Assembly (NCBI GenBank): GCA_963971575.1
Contig: OZ020625.1
Coordinates: 18,010,829 to 18,074,828 of the forward strand
From: Liopterus haemorrhoidalis
Lineage: Eukaryota > Arthropoda > Insecta > Coleoptera > Dytiscidae
Direction: 5' to 3'
DNA length: 64,000 nucleotides
Both the position numbers and the translations under genes were made by a program. Of the stretch, positions 1 through 9,819 are shown piece after piece. Numbering within the stretch: the stretch's first letter is position 1; every line of letters begins with the position of its first letter. Below the pieces are notes generated by a model, which saw nothing but the letters and a program-made list of their open reading frames with translations, searched no databases and was not told the origin of the DNA.

Positions 1-51
1 TATCTACTGCATAGTTACATAGCGAATTAAATATTTAACATATTTTAGTTA

Positions 52-530
52 AAAACACAAAAAATGCGTTATTTTCCGAAAACATAATCTGATTAAAAAT
101 TCCTGTTGTACTATTCCGGTTCACACAAATATACATTACTTAGAATTTTTTTAGATTTTTAGTTTAAACCATCTGGGCTACACGGTGTGGGACAATTTAT
201 TTTTGCACATTTTTATCAAAAATCGCGTCAAAATAATTGAAAAATTTAAATTTTGATCGTTAATCCACGTACTAAGGGCTTTCATTTGATACCCTACTCA
301 GAATTTTAAAAATATATTTTTTTTTCGATGAGCACATACTTGTTTATGTTTTTAGGGGGATGTGTTTTTTAGATGTTTTAGTATTTTTCCTATGTGTGGG
401 TCAAAGATTGTATAAGCATGCCAAATTTCAACTCTCTAGGTTTAGCCGTTTGGCTACAATTTTTACCGAACAGACAGAGAGACGAGAAAATGACGGTATA
501 AGGGTTTTTTGGTCACACCTATAAAACCCT
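52..530 (-). mobile_element. Family A microsatellite-bearing element, truncated copy
   Basis: The sequence ends at 530 with the conserved terminus whose reverse complement begins AGGGTTTTATAGG, followed inward by a short CAGACAGA tract and a core shared with the copies at 15300, 17790 and 43341. Homology stops near position 52, so the tRNA-like and palindromic end is missing. It encodes no protein. The family is described under the 43341-44306 copy. Confidence 0.75.
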
Positions 531-618
531 GAAAAATCAATACGAAAACTTGTCTGATAAATAGAGAATGGGGGTGAAAGGGGTACAGATCCCAGGCGCC
601 ACGCTGTGAGGGGCGCGT

Positions 619-960
619 AAGATATACGAGGGTGATTCAAATATAAACGGTAATTCTTCTTTAACCATTTATTTATTAATAATATACACAAGTGAAACCT
701 ACAGCCGACCGGCGTAGCGTAGTGGTAACACATCGGCTCTGCGTTGCTAAGGTCTCGGGTTCGAATCCCTTTCAGGCATGGAATTTTTCACAAATAATAA
801 TTGTCCTGGCTAATTGCCAAAGCAGCAAAGGCCATTAAAATTAAAAAAAAAATGAATCGTTTAGTTTTTCTGTACATAGCCTTCTTCACGCTCTACACAC
901 TTTTGCCAACGTTTTGGAAGCTTGAATATTCCTAGTTCAAAATTTAAAACCTGTTTGTAC
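619..960 (-). pseudogene. Mariner transposase C-terminus and terminal repeat (relic)
   Basis: Read on the minus strand, about 850-955 encodes LGIFKLPKRWQKCVE, which resembles the C-terminal end of mariner transposases, and is closed by a stop. At about 637-660 lies CGAGGGTGATTCAAATATAA, which resembles a mariner terminal inverted repeat and is preceded by TA. A tRNA-derived SINE sits between the two. The catalytic DDD region and the other terminus are absent, so this is a 3' fragment of a dead element. Confidence 0.55.
705..853 (+). mobile_element. tRNA-derived SINE with poly(A) tail
   Basis: An RNA polymerase III type internal promoter is visible: box A TAGCGTAGTGG at 715-725 and box B GGTTCGAATCC at 758-768, at tRNA-like spacing. 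A non-tRNA body follows, then an A-rich tail at about 838-853. The cloverleaf is imperfect and no CCA-proximal acceptor pairing is evident, so a SINE is more likely than a tRNA gene. It lies inside the mariner relic. Confidence 0.65.
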
Positions 961-1242
961 AGCTCTATTTGCGCCCCCATTAAATATGTCTTAGTGTCCG
1001 CTACTGAAAGGGCGCCTGAGATTTTTATCCCAGGGCGCTTAAAATTCAGGGTACAGCCTTAATTGGCCAGTTATTGTTTTATAGACACCTGGACAGATAA
1101 ACTGTTAAGCCATAATTATTGCATTGAGAATTTTGTTATACTGACACGCTCGGATACGCAGTCTGGTGGTCCAATATTGTACTATGCGCTCTAGTACTGT
1201 TTGAGCTTATTACATATGTTCTAGTGTTGAATTTTTGTTAGA

Positions 1243-1325
1243 ATGTCGATAGAAGTTGTGAAAAACTATAAAAGTAGAACAAATTGTAGTGTTTTTGGCT
1301 GTCATTCAAGACAGGACAAAGATAG
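1243..1325 (+). CDS. THAP-domain first exon (fragment)
   Basis: The 27 codons from the ATG at 1243 contain the segment KSRTNCSVFGCHSR, matching the start of a THAP zinc finger (C-x4-C of the C2CH motif). The open frame ends at a plausible splice donor, GATAG|GTATTT. The rest of the domain (the later Cys/His pair and AVPTIF-like end) was not found nearby. THAP domains bind DNA and occur both in host genes and in P-element-like transposons. No companion exon was identified, so host exon and transposon relic are equally possible. Confidence 0.45.
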
Positions 1326-1384
1326 GTATTTAGATTTTTTTTTCTTTTCTTAAGAAAAATGGAGGGAAAGTTAAAATTAAGTCC

Positions 1385-1955
1385 AGATTGGAAAAGATTT
1401 GGTTATGGATAGAAGGAAGGCATAGGAATATATTTTGAGTTAAAAAGTAACTGATACTATGTAAGTTCGTTCATTACAATTGTCGCAGAAAAACCAAACT
1501 GCACTAATATGCTTGCACCTGCAAGTTGCATATTTAACTCTTAGCTGCTCCTGTCCAACTAAAACTAATTTTATTTCATGAGGCAATGAACATAATGCAC
1601 TTGTTTGCAAACAGAATACATATATTGTACATTCAGATGACCGACACTAAGATGTACCACATAAAATTACGTGCCCGGTATTTAACACCTGTTCAACTAC
1701 AAATTACACTTCAATAAATCTACTGAAACTTTAAATACTGTAATTTGATGCCCACGTTCTGTTATACACCTCGATACATGTGTAGCGCTTAAAAATTAAA
1801 AAATTTCGCAAATATTTACTCGCATTTTCATAAAATAAAAATGTACTGTGCTTAAATTAACCTGTTCGCTCTTAGCATATTGACAGCTGGGTACTAGCGT
1901 GAACAGCCATATTGCCTTGGAGCACAGCGCCGCCACCGGTAATGTCACTTCTCAA
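1385..1955. repeat. Third copy of the exon 3-4 intronic repeat
   Basis: This stretch of about 565 bp is closely similar to 8900-9465 in the left arm, same orientation, and to about 29365-29910 in the right arm, inverted. Those copies lie in the intron between exons 3 and 4 of the RRM gene. A copy here, outside the duplication and without flanking exons, indicates a dispersed repeat rather than gene sequence. No coding capacity or clear terminal repeats were seen. The end near 1949 (CCACCGGTAATGTC) is shared by all three. Confidence 0.7.
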
Positions 1956-2779
1956 TGTTAAGTGAGATAACTAATATGTGTTTATATGTCTGTCTCATTA
2001 AAACAGCGCACTAAATATAAAGTTTGTAAAACTGTCTATAGTTCACAACCCATATTAAATTTAGAGCTGTGAACGGTCGCTTGCAGTAGCGGCTGGTGAG
2101 TAAAATATTTGGGGGGACACTTTTTTCCCATATATATCTATTAAAATATAGTTATACGAGAAAAAAGTAAATAAATAAAAAATACCTGAAAATATGTTCT
2201 GCAACTAGAAAAACTGACAAATCTGGCACTTTTATTAAGATTTATGGTCAATATTATTATCATTTTTGTAGTTATTACTTCTATTATTATTATTATTATT
2301 ATTATTAAAATTGCAATATTATTAAGACAATGCTTTGTAGTCAGAAACATAACATATTTGGTTATTAATTAAGCAGATACCTACACATATTCACATGTAT
2401 TTAAATATTAGATTTAACCTTTTAGTTATGTTCTTTAATTGAAAGTTTATACGCAGTATCAAGTTGAAATCGTATATTTACCGATCCCAGCATGGCAAAT
2501 TTGACCGAATAATGCATATGTTTATGAGACACATTATGTTTAAGAACTTTATCTTTGCAATGTTTAATATCTTTAACACTATTTACTGTCTTTATTTCAT
2601 ATGCGTCTGATGAACAAATCAAACACAGGAAACAAAAAAAAAACATTTTATTTATCACATCCACACAACCAACTTGTATTTAAATATTGTTTTTCACTAA
2701 ACTTTCTATTAAATGTTCTATTTCCATTTTTATCCTGTTGGGAAATATTCAATTTTGGCCGATGAGGACCCATATTTTT

Positions 2780-3410
2780 ACCGACCGCCAACATATATAA
2801 GGGAGGTATTTTGATCATACCGATTTCGAGATTTCGATGGATCTCCACGAATTGAGGTCCCTACATAACGTTTTGACTATTTTTAGCACGATGTCTGTCG
2901 GTCTGTCTGTCCGTCCGTCTGTCCATCTGTCCGTCCGTCCGCTTGTCTGTCTGTGTACACGTGTAGAGCAAATTCGGCTAAAAGGATTTTTATGAAACTT
3001 CATATTTAAACTTCTGCCATCAATGGCACGAGTTGATCAACTTTTGGTAAAAATCGGTTGACTAAAAATGGGAGTTTACTCGTGTCGATTTTAAGATTTT
3101 TGCGAATATTTAGCAACAGAGAAATATTTCGAAAAAATGTATTTAACAAAAGTTGCTATAAATGCAATAACTAATAACTTTTATTTGAGATGTTTTTTGA
3201 TGAAACGAAAAATTTCGAAAAATTTGTCGTAAATTTTTGTAAAATTTTTTCAGTCTCAAATTTTCATACTTATATGTAACGTTTCCATGGTCATGATAAA
3301 TAATATCTCTGTTAGAAAATATTAGGCGAAGTTATTTCTACTCTGCTGCTAGAATATATTTTATACAAGTACTTTATAATGGCGGTCGGTCCTGTGGTGG
3401 CCACAGCTGA
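2780..3410 (-). mobile_element. Family B microsatellite-bearing MITE-like element
   Basis: The ends carry the inverted motif ACCGACCGCCA (about 2780-2790) and TGGCGGTCGGT (about 3380-3390). The interior has a degenerate (GTCT/GTCC)n tract near 2893-2950. Copies or fragments occur at about 12470-12990, 25010-25575, 25700-26380 and 47765-47850. No protein is encoded. It is a non-autonomous family of unknown superfamily, nested here in the 2084-3920 hAT element. Confidence 0.7.
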
Positions 3411-3439
3411 TTTTTTATTAATAATTTTGTTTCATAGTT

Positions 3440-3494
3440 AAGCACGTTAGTTGTATTAAAATATACAGTATATTTTAATAAAACTAACGTGCTT
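3440..3494. repeat. Near-perfect 55-bp palindrome
   Basis: Arms of about 27 bp starting AAGCACGTTAGTT and ending AACTAACGTGCTT meet at a single central base, with very few mismatches. A hairpin of this quality could form in single-stranded DNA or RNA. It lies in the right part of the 2084-3920 hAT element and may be a remnant of a foldback element. Confidence 0.8.
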
Positions 3495-3920
3495 CATTCG
3501 ATTCATTTTCACGTTTAAGTACTTGTCACAAATCACAACGACCGAACTAAGCTACGGGACGCCGGCCGTAATTCACTAATACATACAACACTAAACTTCG
3601 CCGCTGTTGCCGTTACTAGGAAATTTTTGCTACAAATGTAGATAAGAACATTAGATATTGCATGTGGCAACGCTGTATCTTTGGACACTCCGTGGAGTGT
3701 CCAACAACGCTCGGAAGAGTTGTCTTGATTTAAATTTTTTAAATCTAACATTTATATGAAAAATCTTTGAATAAGAAATAATAAAAATAAAAATATGCAG
3801 ATATATCAGCTACTTTAATGCAATTTTAAAGAAGTATAAATAAAGTATTAAATTTAGCTTTTTTACTAAAAATTTTTAGGAGGTCACTGTCCCAGCGCCT
3901 CCCTGTCTCAGCCGCCTCTG

Positions 3921-4340
3921 GTCGCTTGCGTTACCATATGACAAACATGTCGAAGACAATCTACAGTGAACAACTCATAGCGTATAGTTTATTAATTTTA
4001 GAACTGTGAACGCAACTTTAGACTGAAAAATATTGATATAAAATAAATTTCTAATTAAAAAAAATTTATTGTATAAAAAAACATTATAAAAATTTAGCAT
4101 TGTATAAAAAAAACATATATAAATATAAAAATATATAGTCTAAATTTAATCTAATTTTAGATTTGTCATTTTAGACCAGTCTAAGGAACTTCAAGATAAG
4201 TTTGGCTTAAAAAACTAGATATTATTCAAAATAATTCATAAAATCACAACATAATACTGATATTTAATCAGGATTTTATAATCACAATAGATCTCAGATT
4301 AATTCTACACGAGATCCAAAATTAAATTAATATAACAAAA
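3921..4340. other. AT-rich intergenic sequence
   Basis: Apart from the target duplication at its left edge, I see only very AT-rich sequence, with no supported reading frame or repeat termini. The (TA)n tracts begin at its right end. Confidence 0.5.
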
Positions 4341-4371
<31 letters not shown>

Positions 4372-4391
4372 TTAAACAAATTTTTAAACAA

Positions 4392-4422
<31 letters not shown>

Positions 4423-4579
4423 CAATACAATACAATACAATATATACATATATACAGATACAACCGACGTGGTCAGACCAATGATATCCAACAGGCATAT
4501 ATACACGCGAAATCCTTTAAATAACGGTAGGTCTTATGTCGCCTGTTGGATATCATTGGTCTGACCACGTCGGTTGTAT

Positions 4580-4612
<33 letters not shown>
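4341..4612. repeat. (TA)n microsatellites flanking a 124-bp perfect foldback
   Basis: TA tracts lie at about 4343-4366, 4394-4422 and 4583-4611. Between them, 4457-4496 and 4541-4580 are 40-base exact reverse complements, beginning GATACAACCGACG and ending CGTCGGTTGTATC, around a 44-base loop. The arms show no divergence, unlike most repeats in this window. Confidence 0.85.
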
Positions 4613-4614
<2 letters not shown>

Positions 4615-4689
4615 GTTAATCGTCAGTCAAATTAATAGATTTAAACTAGGACTGTACTTACACATATTGCTTGGGACACCAGCCAAAGG

Positions 4690-5600
4690 CCCCGCAGAGA
4701 AGGATTTCAAAAAATTCAAAGGATGACTGGGGTATTTAAATAAAAATTCAATTGGCGCAAGGACGAGGAAATTAAAAATAAATCAAGGAATAATCGGCAG
4801 GGGGGAATTTAAAAAATTTAAAATCTTTTAAATAAATTGAAGTGATGAAACAGAGGGTAAATATTATAAAATTCAAGTAAACGTAATGAGTGGGTTACAA
4901 AAAAATCAAACGACACCGAAAGGAAATTTTTCAAATGTTCAAGTGATGAGCAAAGGGGGATTTTCAAAAATTCAAATAATGACTGAAGGGGGGATTTTCA
5001 AAAATTCAATTGATAATTGAAGAGGTTTCAAAAAATTCAAGTTGTGATAGGTGGAATAATTAAAAAAATTCAAGTGATAATACCGGGGGAATTTTCAAAA
5101 ATTCAAGTGATACCCGGTGGGGGGGGGGGATTTAAATAAATTGAAGTGGTGAAACAGGGGGTAAATATAAAATTCAAGTAAATGTAATGGGGGGTTACAA
5201 AAAAATCAAATGACACCGAAAGTGAATTTTTCAAATGTTGAAGTGCTGAGCAAAGGGGATTTTCAAAAATTCAAGTAATGACCGAAGGGAAGTATTTTCA
5301 AAAATTCAATTGATAAAAATGAAGGAGTTTCATAAAATTCAAGTGATAATACCGGGGGGGGGGGTGAATTTTCAAAATATCAAGTGATACCCGGTGGGGG
5401 GGGGGATTTAAATGAATTGAAGTGATGAAACAGGAGGGAAATATTATAAAATTCAAGTAAACGTAATGGGGGGGGGGGATAAAAAAATCAAATGCCACCG
5501 AAAGGAAATTTTTCAAATATTCAAGTGATGAGCGAAAAGGGGTTTTTCAATGATAAAACCGGGGGGAGATTTTCAAACAATTTAAGTGATGATATGTAAT
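4690..5600. repeat. G-rich minisatellite with higher-order periodicity
   Basis: A unit of roughly 25-35 bp related to GGGGATTTTCAAAAATTCAA is repeated in variant forms, with G runs of 3-10. A longer segment with the markers TTGAAGTGATGAAACAG, GTAAATAT and CACCGAAAG recurs at about 4838, 5137 and 5412, giving a higher-order period of about 275-300 bp. Open frames on the minus strand here are low-complexity proline-rich shadows. G runs lie mostly on the + strand. Confidence 0.75.
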
Positions 5601-5639
5601 CTTGTTTTCACAATAGGATACGCAAGAAAGGAATACATT

Positions 5640-6025
5640 TTTATAAAAAGGTACTTATTGCGTGCGTCTTCTTTCAATATCTACATTTTCATTTAATTTT
5701 TTATGGTTGCACAGAACAGCTAAGTATGCAATTTGACTCGCACTTTGACAAGATCGAGAAGCACTGGTTCTGTAAAGGTCTTTTTAAAATATATATTTGC
5801 TTTAGATCAGAGTCCCGCTATTAAATAGCGTTGAGAAGTGTAAGTACAGCCCTATTAATCTATGATTAACAGTGGCATAATAAGTCTTTTGGGGTTATAT
5901 CCCAATTAATTTTAACCCTTCCACTTTTTTAAAGTGTACGCCACTGAAATAATACTTATATTAATATAGCAAAATTGTATATATAAAAAAATGTAAAAAT
6001 AAAAAGGTACTCAAAATTATTCCAT
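5640..6025. other. AT-rich spacer outside the left arm
   Basis: No gene was recognised. A short segment at about 5869-5946 has CAGTGGC and GCCACTG at its ends like a small hAT MITE, but the flanks do not form a convincing 8-bp duplication. Homology to the right arm starts at about 6026. Confidence 0.4.
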
Positions 6026-6114
6026 ATATAGTATAAAAAATATAAATTGTAATATAATTGTCTTAAAAGTCGTGATTTTTACCCTTTTTTTGTATTTCTT
6101 AAAATTTAAGGATT

Positions 6115-6247
6115 TTAGTCTACCAGTGAACTGACAGCTACTGAACTTCGTTCTGCAAAAGAACTGTTTTCACCTGAGTATTTTGTAGGAGTTGTTTCAT
6201 TGGACGGTCTTGAAGATGTGTTTTTTCGCAGTTTAGGAGGTAGAGAC
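6115..6247 (-). CDS. Three-RRM protein, exon 6 (C-terminus), left-arm copy
   Basis: This is the terminal coding exon, 133 nt with stop TAA at 6115-6117. The acceptor is a T-rich tract ending TTGTAG just outside 6247. It encodes a Ser/Thr-rich tail beginning RSLPPKLRK and ending AVSSLVD, with no recognised domain. The right-arm exon 33483-33615 is the same length, with a few amino-acid changes and no break. It continues the frame of the left-arm exon 5 with correct phase. On this strand there are no upstream exons 1-2, so its expression in cis is unexplained. Confidence 0.75.
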
Positions 6248-6754
6248 CTACAACCAAAAAAAAGGTTAATATTTCGTATTAGTCCACCACAACTAGGTTT
6301 GTATGCTTAGAATGAATTATATTATAACGTTAGAAACGAGAAGGCATGGTCGTAAGAGTGGGTAGCCAATAGTAATCATTCATGCATCTGTAGTTGGCGA
6401 GAGAACAACCCGTTTTTAACACGAGCAACTTCCGAATATAACTGATATTTTTGGAACTATTTATGAAGTTAATGTTTTTCAAAATACGTATACTATAAAT
6501 CTCATTGGAAACAGGTAAAAATTCCTTATGAGTACCTATTTATATACGTCTAGCAAGTTTAAGTTTTTTCTGATTAAAATTTTTGCTAGCTTAACCTAAC
6601 CTAATAAGTTTTATCATTGACTGCTTGCATATAGTGAAGATATATAAATGCTTTATACAGTTTTTATACATTTACATAATTTAGCATCTATGAATACGAC
6701 GAAAAACGGAATTTTCTATTTCAGACAAAATTAGTAGGTCTGAATATATTGTAG

Positions 6755-7585
6755 CAGGCAGGGTGGGGGGGGGAGAATTTAACAAACTGTAAAAACGGTG
6801 GGGGATGGCTGCCACCACCTAGTTTATATAAAACTAGGAAAATGAAAAGGGCGGAATTTACCTGCTTCTCTGTCAAACAAGTGGGAAAATTTTAACAAAG
6901 TAAATTTATTGTACAAAAAGAAAAAAAAATCAATAAATGAAAAACAAAATTTAAAGTTACAAAATAATATTAAATAAATGAAAAACAAGACATTTTAAAA
7001 CAGAATGATATTAAAAAAAATTAAATATAAAAGTTACAAAAATAAACTTACGTGGTCGACCGGACTCAGCTCTTGACTGGATCTGATGCATTAAACATAC
7101 ACCAGACCTCAGCCAGGAACCGAGTAAATTACAATAAATTTTGCTTCATATTTATACAACATATAATTTGATAATGTTATTATTTATACTCTGTCTAACC
7201 TTCATGATAAAACTGTTAACATAATTTTATTATTATTATATTATTTATTTTACATCGGCCTTTTTTTCTGCAACGAGGCTAATCGCCGATGCCAGGGGGC
7301 AAGCTCCTGCACCTGGATGAGGGGTGAATGATTGTGAAAATGAGAGTAATGTAAACATATTATTCTCGCCCGAATAATATCACCAACGAAGCAGGCTCGA
7401 ACCACCGGCCGCCCAGTCCCACCTGTTTCTAACGGTCTAAAACCGCACGACTTAATGCGCTCGGCCACTCCGTTGGCTAAACTGTAAACATAGCAAAGTT
7501 ATGTATTGCATAAACACTCTACCTATTGTTATGAATAATACCTTTGTTATCAAAATAATTCTGATGGTGCAACTGTTACAATATT
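6755..7585. other. Segment present only in the left arm
   Basis: Aligning the arms by eye shows this block interrupts sequence that is continuous at about 31220-31240 in the right arm. It holds G-rich and A-rich anonymous sequence and a tRNA-derived SINE at about 7250-7480. Insertion in the left arm is more likely than deletion in the right, because the right-arm sequence reads through cleanly. Confidence 0.55.
7250..7480 (-). mobile_element. SINE derived from a tRNA (Ser/Leu-like head)
   Basis: On the minus strand the head has an A-box-like GTGGCCGAGCGC (about 7457-7468) and a B-box-like GGTTCGAGCC (7394-7403), with a longer interval than an ordinary tRNA, as in type II tRNAs with a long variable arm. 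The 3' end runs into AT-rich triplets typical of a LINE-mobilised tail. The long minus-strand open frame across it is a by-product. Confidence 0.6.
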
Positions 7586-7851
7586 GATTTTTTTTTTAGA
7601 GGATTCTCTATTTTAATAATGTTAATATTTTTCAAAATATGTATACTATAAATCTCATTTAAATGTGACTTAAAGCGTATAAATACTGAAATTATTATGC
7701 AAGTATTTCTTTAAAACCGTTAATAGGAGCTAAATGTTAACAAACACTTATTAAATAATTACTTGGATTTCGAAACGGATATCTATCAAGTACTTACTTA
7801 AATTTCAGTTTTGAATAAAATTATTGGAAATGATAAAGTGAATCGTAAATG

Positions 7852-8034
7852 TTATGTTTTGAAAGAAAGGGGCGGCGCTTCGCCAGGGCCAAATCTCATT
7901 CTAACTAGCATACACGGTTTCTCTAACGAGTTGTCTGTGGTGGACATATTCGGTACATTAACAAAAAAAAAAAAAAAATCATGTAATTTCTGAAGTAGAA
8001 TACGTCTTTGGATAAAACTGGTATGGGGTGTCAT
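7852..8034 (-). other. Open frame conserved in both arms within intron 5
   Basis: A minus-strand frame encoding RMRFGPGEAPPLSFKT is matched at 30800-30988 on the plus strand with its reading frame largely preserved. It lies between exons 5 and 6. No family was recognised. It could be an alternative exon (a CCACCACAG acceptor-like site lies before the codons for DNSLEKP), a repeat-borne fragment or coincidence. Conservation between recent duplicates alone is weak evidence for coding. Confidence 0.25.
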
Positions 8035-8113
8035 TCCCGGAAAACAATCTTAATGAAATTAAAGTACCATTCATAATAAATTCAGATAAATAAATATATA
8101 GAAATATACACAC

Positions 8114-8204
8114 TTGCAATAGCATTGTGCTGCATAAGAAATTTTACTGAATTCCTTAGGTCGAGCCCAGTTTACTTCTAGCATATACCCATCGACTAAG
8201 AGTC
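8114..8204 (-). CDS. Three-RRM protein, exon 5 (end of RRM3), left-arm copy
   Basis: This 91-nt exon encodes LLVDGYMLEVNWARPKEF, the last strands of an RRM corresponding to the VDG...EVTLAKP segment of A1CF/RBM46-type RRM3. The acceptor is TTTTAG, and the donor AA|GTGTGT is slightly weaker than the right-arm AG|GTGTGT. Phase fits exon 4 (one base carried over) and exon 6 (two bases carried over). Confidence 0.8.
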
Positions 8205-8560
8205 CTAAAAAAAAAAAATATTAAATAAGCCATAAGGTCGCGAATATACAGAAAACCGGCACCGGCTTTACTGGAAACAAGCGCTGGTCTGCCGCAGTAT
8301 CTGTCCATGTTTTCAAATATAATCTTACAAGCTGTGTACTGGTCGGCGCCGGTCGGTGTCGGCTACCCGCTTACCGAAACGTTTAAGCAGTTTAAGCAGC
8401 TTGTCAGCGCCGAAACAAAAATATATTTTAAAAATCTTGCATCATCTTCTTTTAATTGAGGAAAAAGGTGGTGGTATTCCCCATATTTACGTCTCTCTTC
8501 GCGTTCATTCTATGCTAGGCCAATATAATTAAAAAATAAAAATAGGTTGCCAGTACATAC

Positions 8561-8738
8561 CTGTCAGTCTGTCTTTAGCAATTTGGGCGTGGATACGGTT
8601 GTCGAAATGGATGAACCCATAATCTTCAGCAAGATAAATGTTTAAAATTCCAGAAGGAGGTATGTGGTGATGCAAAAATGTCCTTAAGAATCTGCCACTC
8701 AATCCAGGACTCAGATTACGAATAAATAATTTGGTGAC
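8561..8738 (-). CDS. Three-RRM protein, exon 4 (RRM3), intact left-arm copy
   Basis: This 178-nt exon is open throughout. It encodes VTKLFIRNLSPGLSG (RNP2-like strand of RRM3) and later EDYGFIHFDNRIHAQ (RNP1-like region), as in the third RRM of A1CF/RBM46/RBM47. The acceptor TTTTTTAG and donor CAG|GTATGT are good. The right-arm equivalent (30074-30249) is 176 nt because it lacks one T and one C, and so is frameshifted twice. The left copy is therefore the better candidate for functional RRM3, although it lies opposite in orientation to exons 1-2. Confidence 0.85.
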
Positions 8739-8899
8739 CTAAAAAAACAAAAACAAAATTTGAATATTTTCAAAAATGTATCAATAATTGTTGGAAACTA
8801 CATTTTAGTCTTTGACTATGTCTTTTTACGATCATGAAAAAATAAATGCATTGTGTGTCGAACTGTAAATACATAATGCTGTTCATATTGCAACAAGTG

Positions 8900-9465
8900 T
8901 AAAGATTTGGTTATGGACAGGAGGAAGGCATGGTAATATATTTCGAGTTAAAAAGTAACTGATACTATGCGAGTTTGTTCATTACAAATTGTCGCAGATA
9001 AACCACCTGCACTAATATGCTTGCAGCTGCAAGTTGCATATTTAACTTTTAGCTGCTCCTGTCCAACTAAAACTAATATTATTTCATGAGGCAATGAACA
9101 TAATGCACTTGTTTGCAAACAGAATCCATATATTGTAAATTCAGATGACCGACACTCAGATGTACCACATAAAATTACGTGCCCGGCATTTAACACCTGC
9201 TCAACTACAAATTACACTTCAATAAATCTACTGAAATTAAACTTTAAATACTGTAATTTGATGCCCACCTTCTGTTATACACCTCGATACATGTGTAGCG
9301 CATAAAAATTTTAAAAAATCGCAAATATTTACTCGTATTTTCATAAAATAAAAATGGACTGTACTTAAATTAACCTGTTCGCTATTAGCATATTGACAGC
9401 TGAGTACTAGAGACGACAGCCATATTGCCTTGGAGCACAGCGCCGCCACCGGTAATGTCGGTGTA
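8900..9465. repeat. Dispersed repeat in the exon 3-4 intron, left arm
   Basis: This is a copy of the 1385-1955 repeat in the same orientation. Apparent open frames (82-94 codons) are not supported by any motif. It ends about 65 bp downstream of the exon 3 donor. Confidence 0.65.
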
Positions 9466-9531
9466 ATATCGAATAATATTTTCGGATGGAGGGAGTATTT
9501 TAAACAACTTTTTAATAACATTTTTCCTTAC

Positions 9532-9735
9532 CTGAGAAATAATGTAGGGGTCGATATCCGGTTCTGGGTCTGCCCATTTGACTACGACAAGTTTGTTCCA
9601 TAAGATTACAGTTCCAGGCGCCATCTTTCTCTTGGCCATCGCGGCGGCCCGGTGGGAGCAAAACTCAACGAACATAAAGCCGCGATTTTCTTGACGATTG
9701 ACTTGGTTAGGGTACATTATAATATCAGTTATCCC
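9532..9735 (-). CDS. Three-RRM protein, exon 3 (RRM2), left-arm copy
   Basis: This 204-nt exon (68 codons, phase 0 at both ends) encodes the C-terminal half of RRM2: GITDIIMYP, then ENRGFMFVEFCSHRAAAMAK, then LVVVKWADPEPDIDP. The NRGF(M)FVE RNP1 motif and SHRAAAMA...WADPE are signatures of the A1CF/RBM46/hnRNP R-Q group. The acceptor is TTTTAG and the donor CAG|GTAAGG. Compared with 29084-29287 only a few codons differ. It is the first exon of the left-arm set, and no RRM1 exon lies upstream of it on the minus strand. Confidence 0.85.
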
Positions 9736-9819
9736 CTAAAATAAATAAATAAATAGTTAATAAAACAAGTCATTAAAGACACTAGCAGATGTCCCAGATG
9801 CACAGGGTCTTGAGCAACC

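Larger units (their letters stand above)
2084..3920. mobile_element. hAT-type element with perfect 8-bp target duplication
   Basis: The ends are CAGTAGCGGCTG and its near-complement CAGCCGCCTCTG. The flanking 8-mers are identical: GTCGCTTG at 2076-2083 and at 3921-3928. An 8-bp duplication with CAG-type termini is diagnostic of hAT. No transposase reading frame is visible, so the element is non-autonomous. It holds a nested family B element (about 2780-3410) and a near-perfect palindrome at 3440-3494. Confidence 0.85.

Noticed and set aside
705..785. Functional tRNA gene
   Set aside because: A and B boxes are present but acceptor-stem pairing is poor and an A-rich tail follows, so a tRNA-derived SINE fits better.
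5298..5516. Proline- and histidine-rich protein on the minus strand
   Set aside because: It lies wholly in the G-rich minisatellite, and the repeat explains its composition.
5869..5946. 77-bp hAT MITE with CAGTGGC/GCCACTG ends
   Set aside because: The flanking 8-mers do not match, so two unrelated ends or a rearranged copy are as likely.
7390..7480. tRNA-Ser or tRNA-Leu gene on the minus strand
   Set aside because: Box motifs are present, but the body continues into SINE-like sequence and the stems do not close.
8948..9521. Two minus-strand ORFs of 82 and 94 codons in the left arm
   Set aside because: They lie in the intronic dispersed repeat or overlap exon 3 in another frame, and have no motif or transcript signal.
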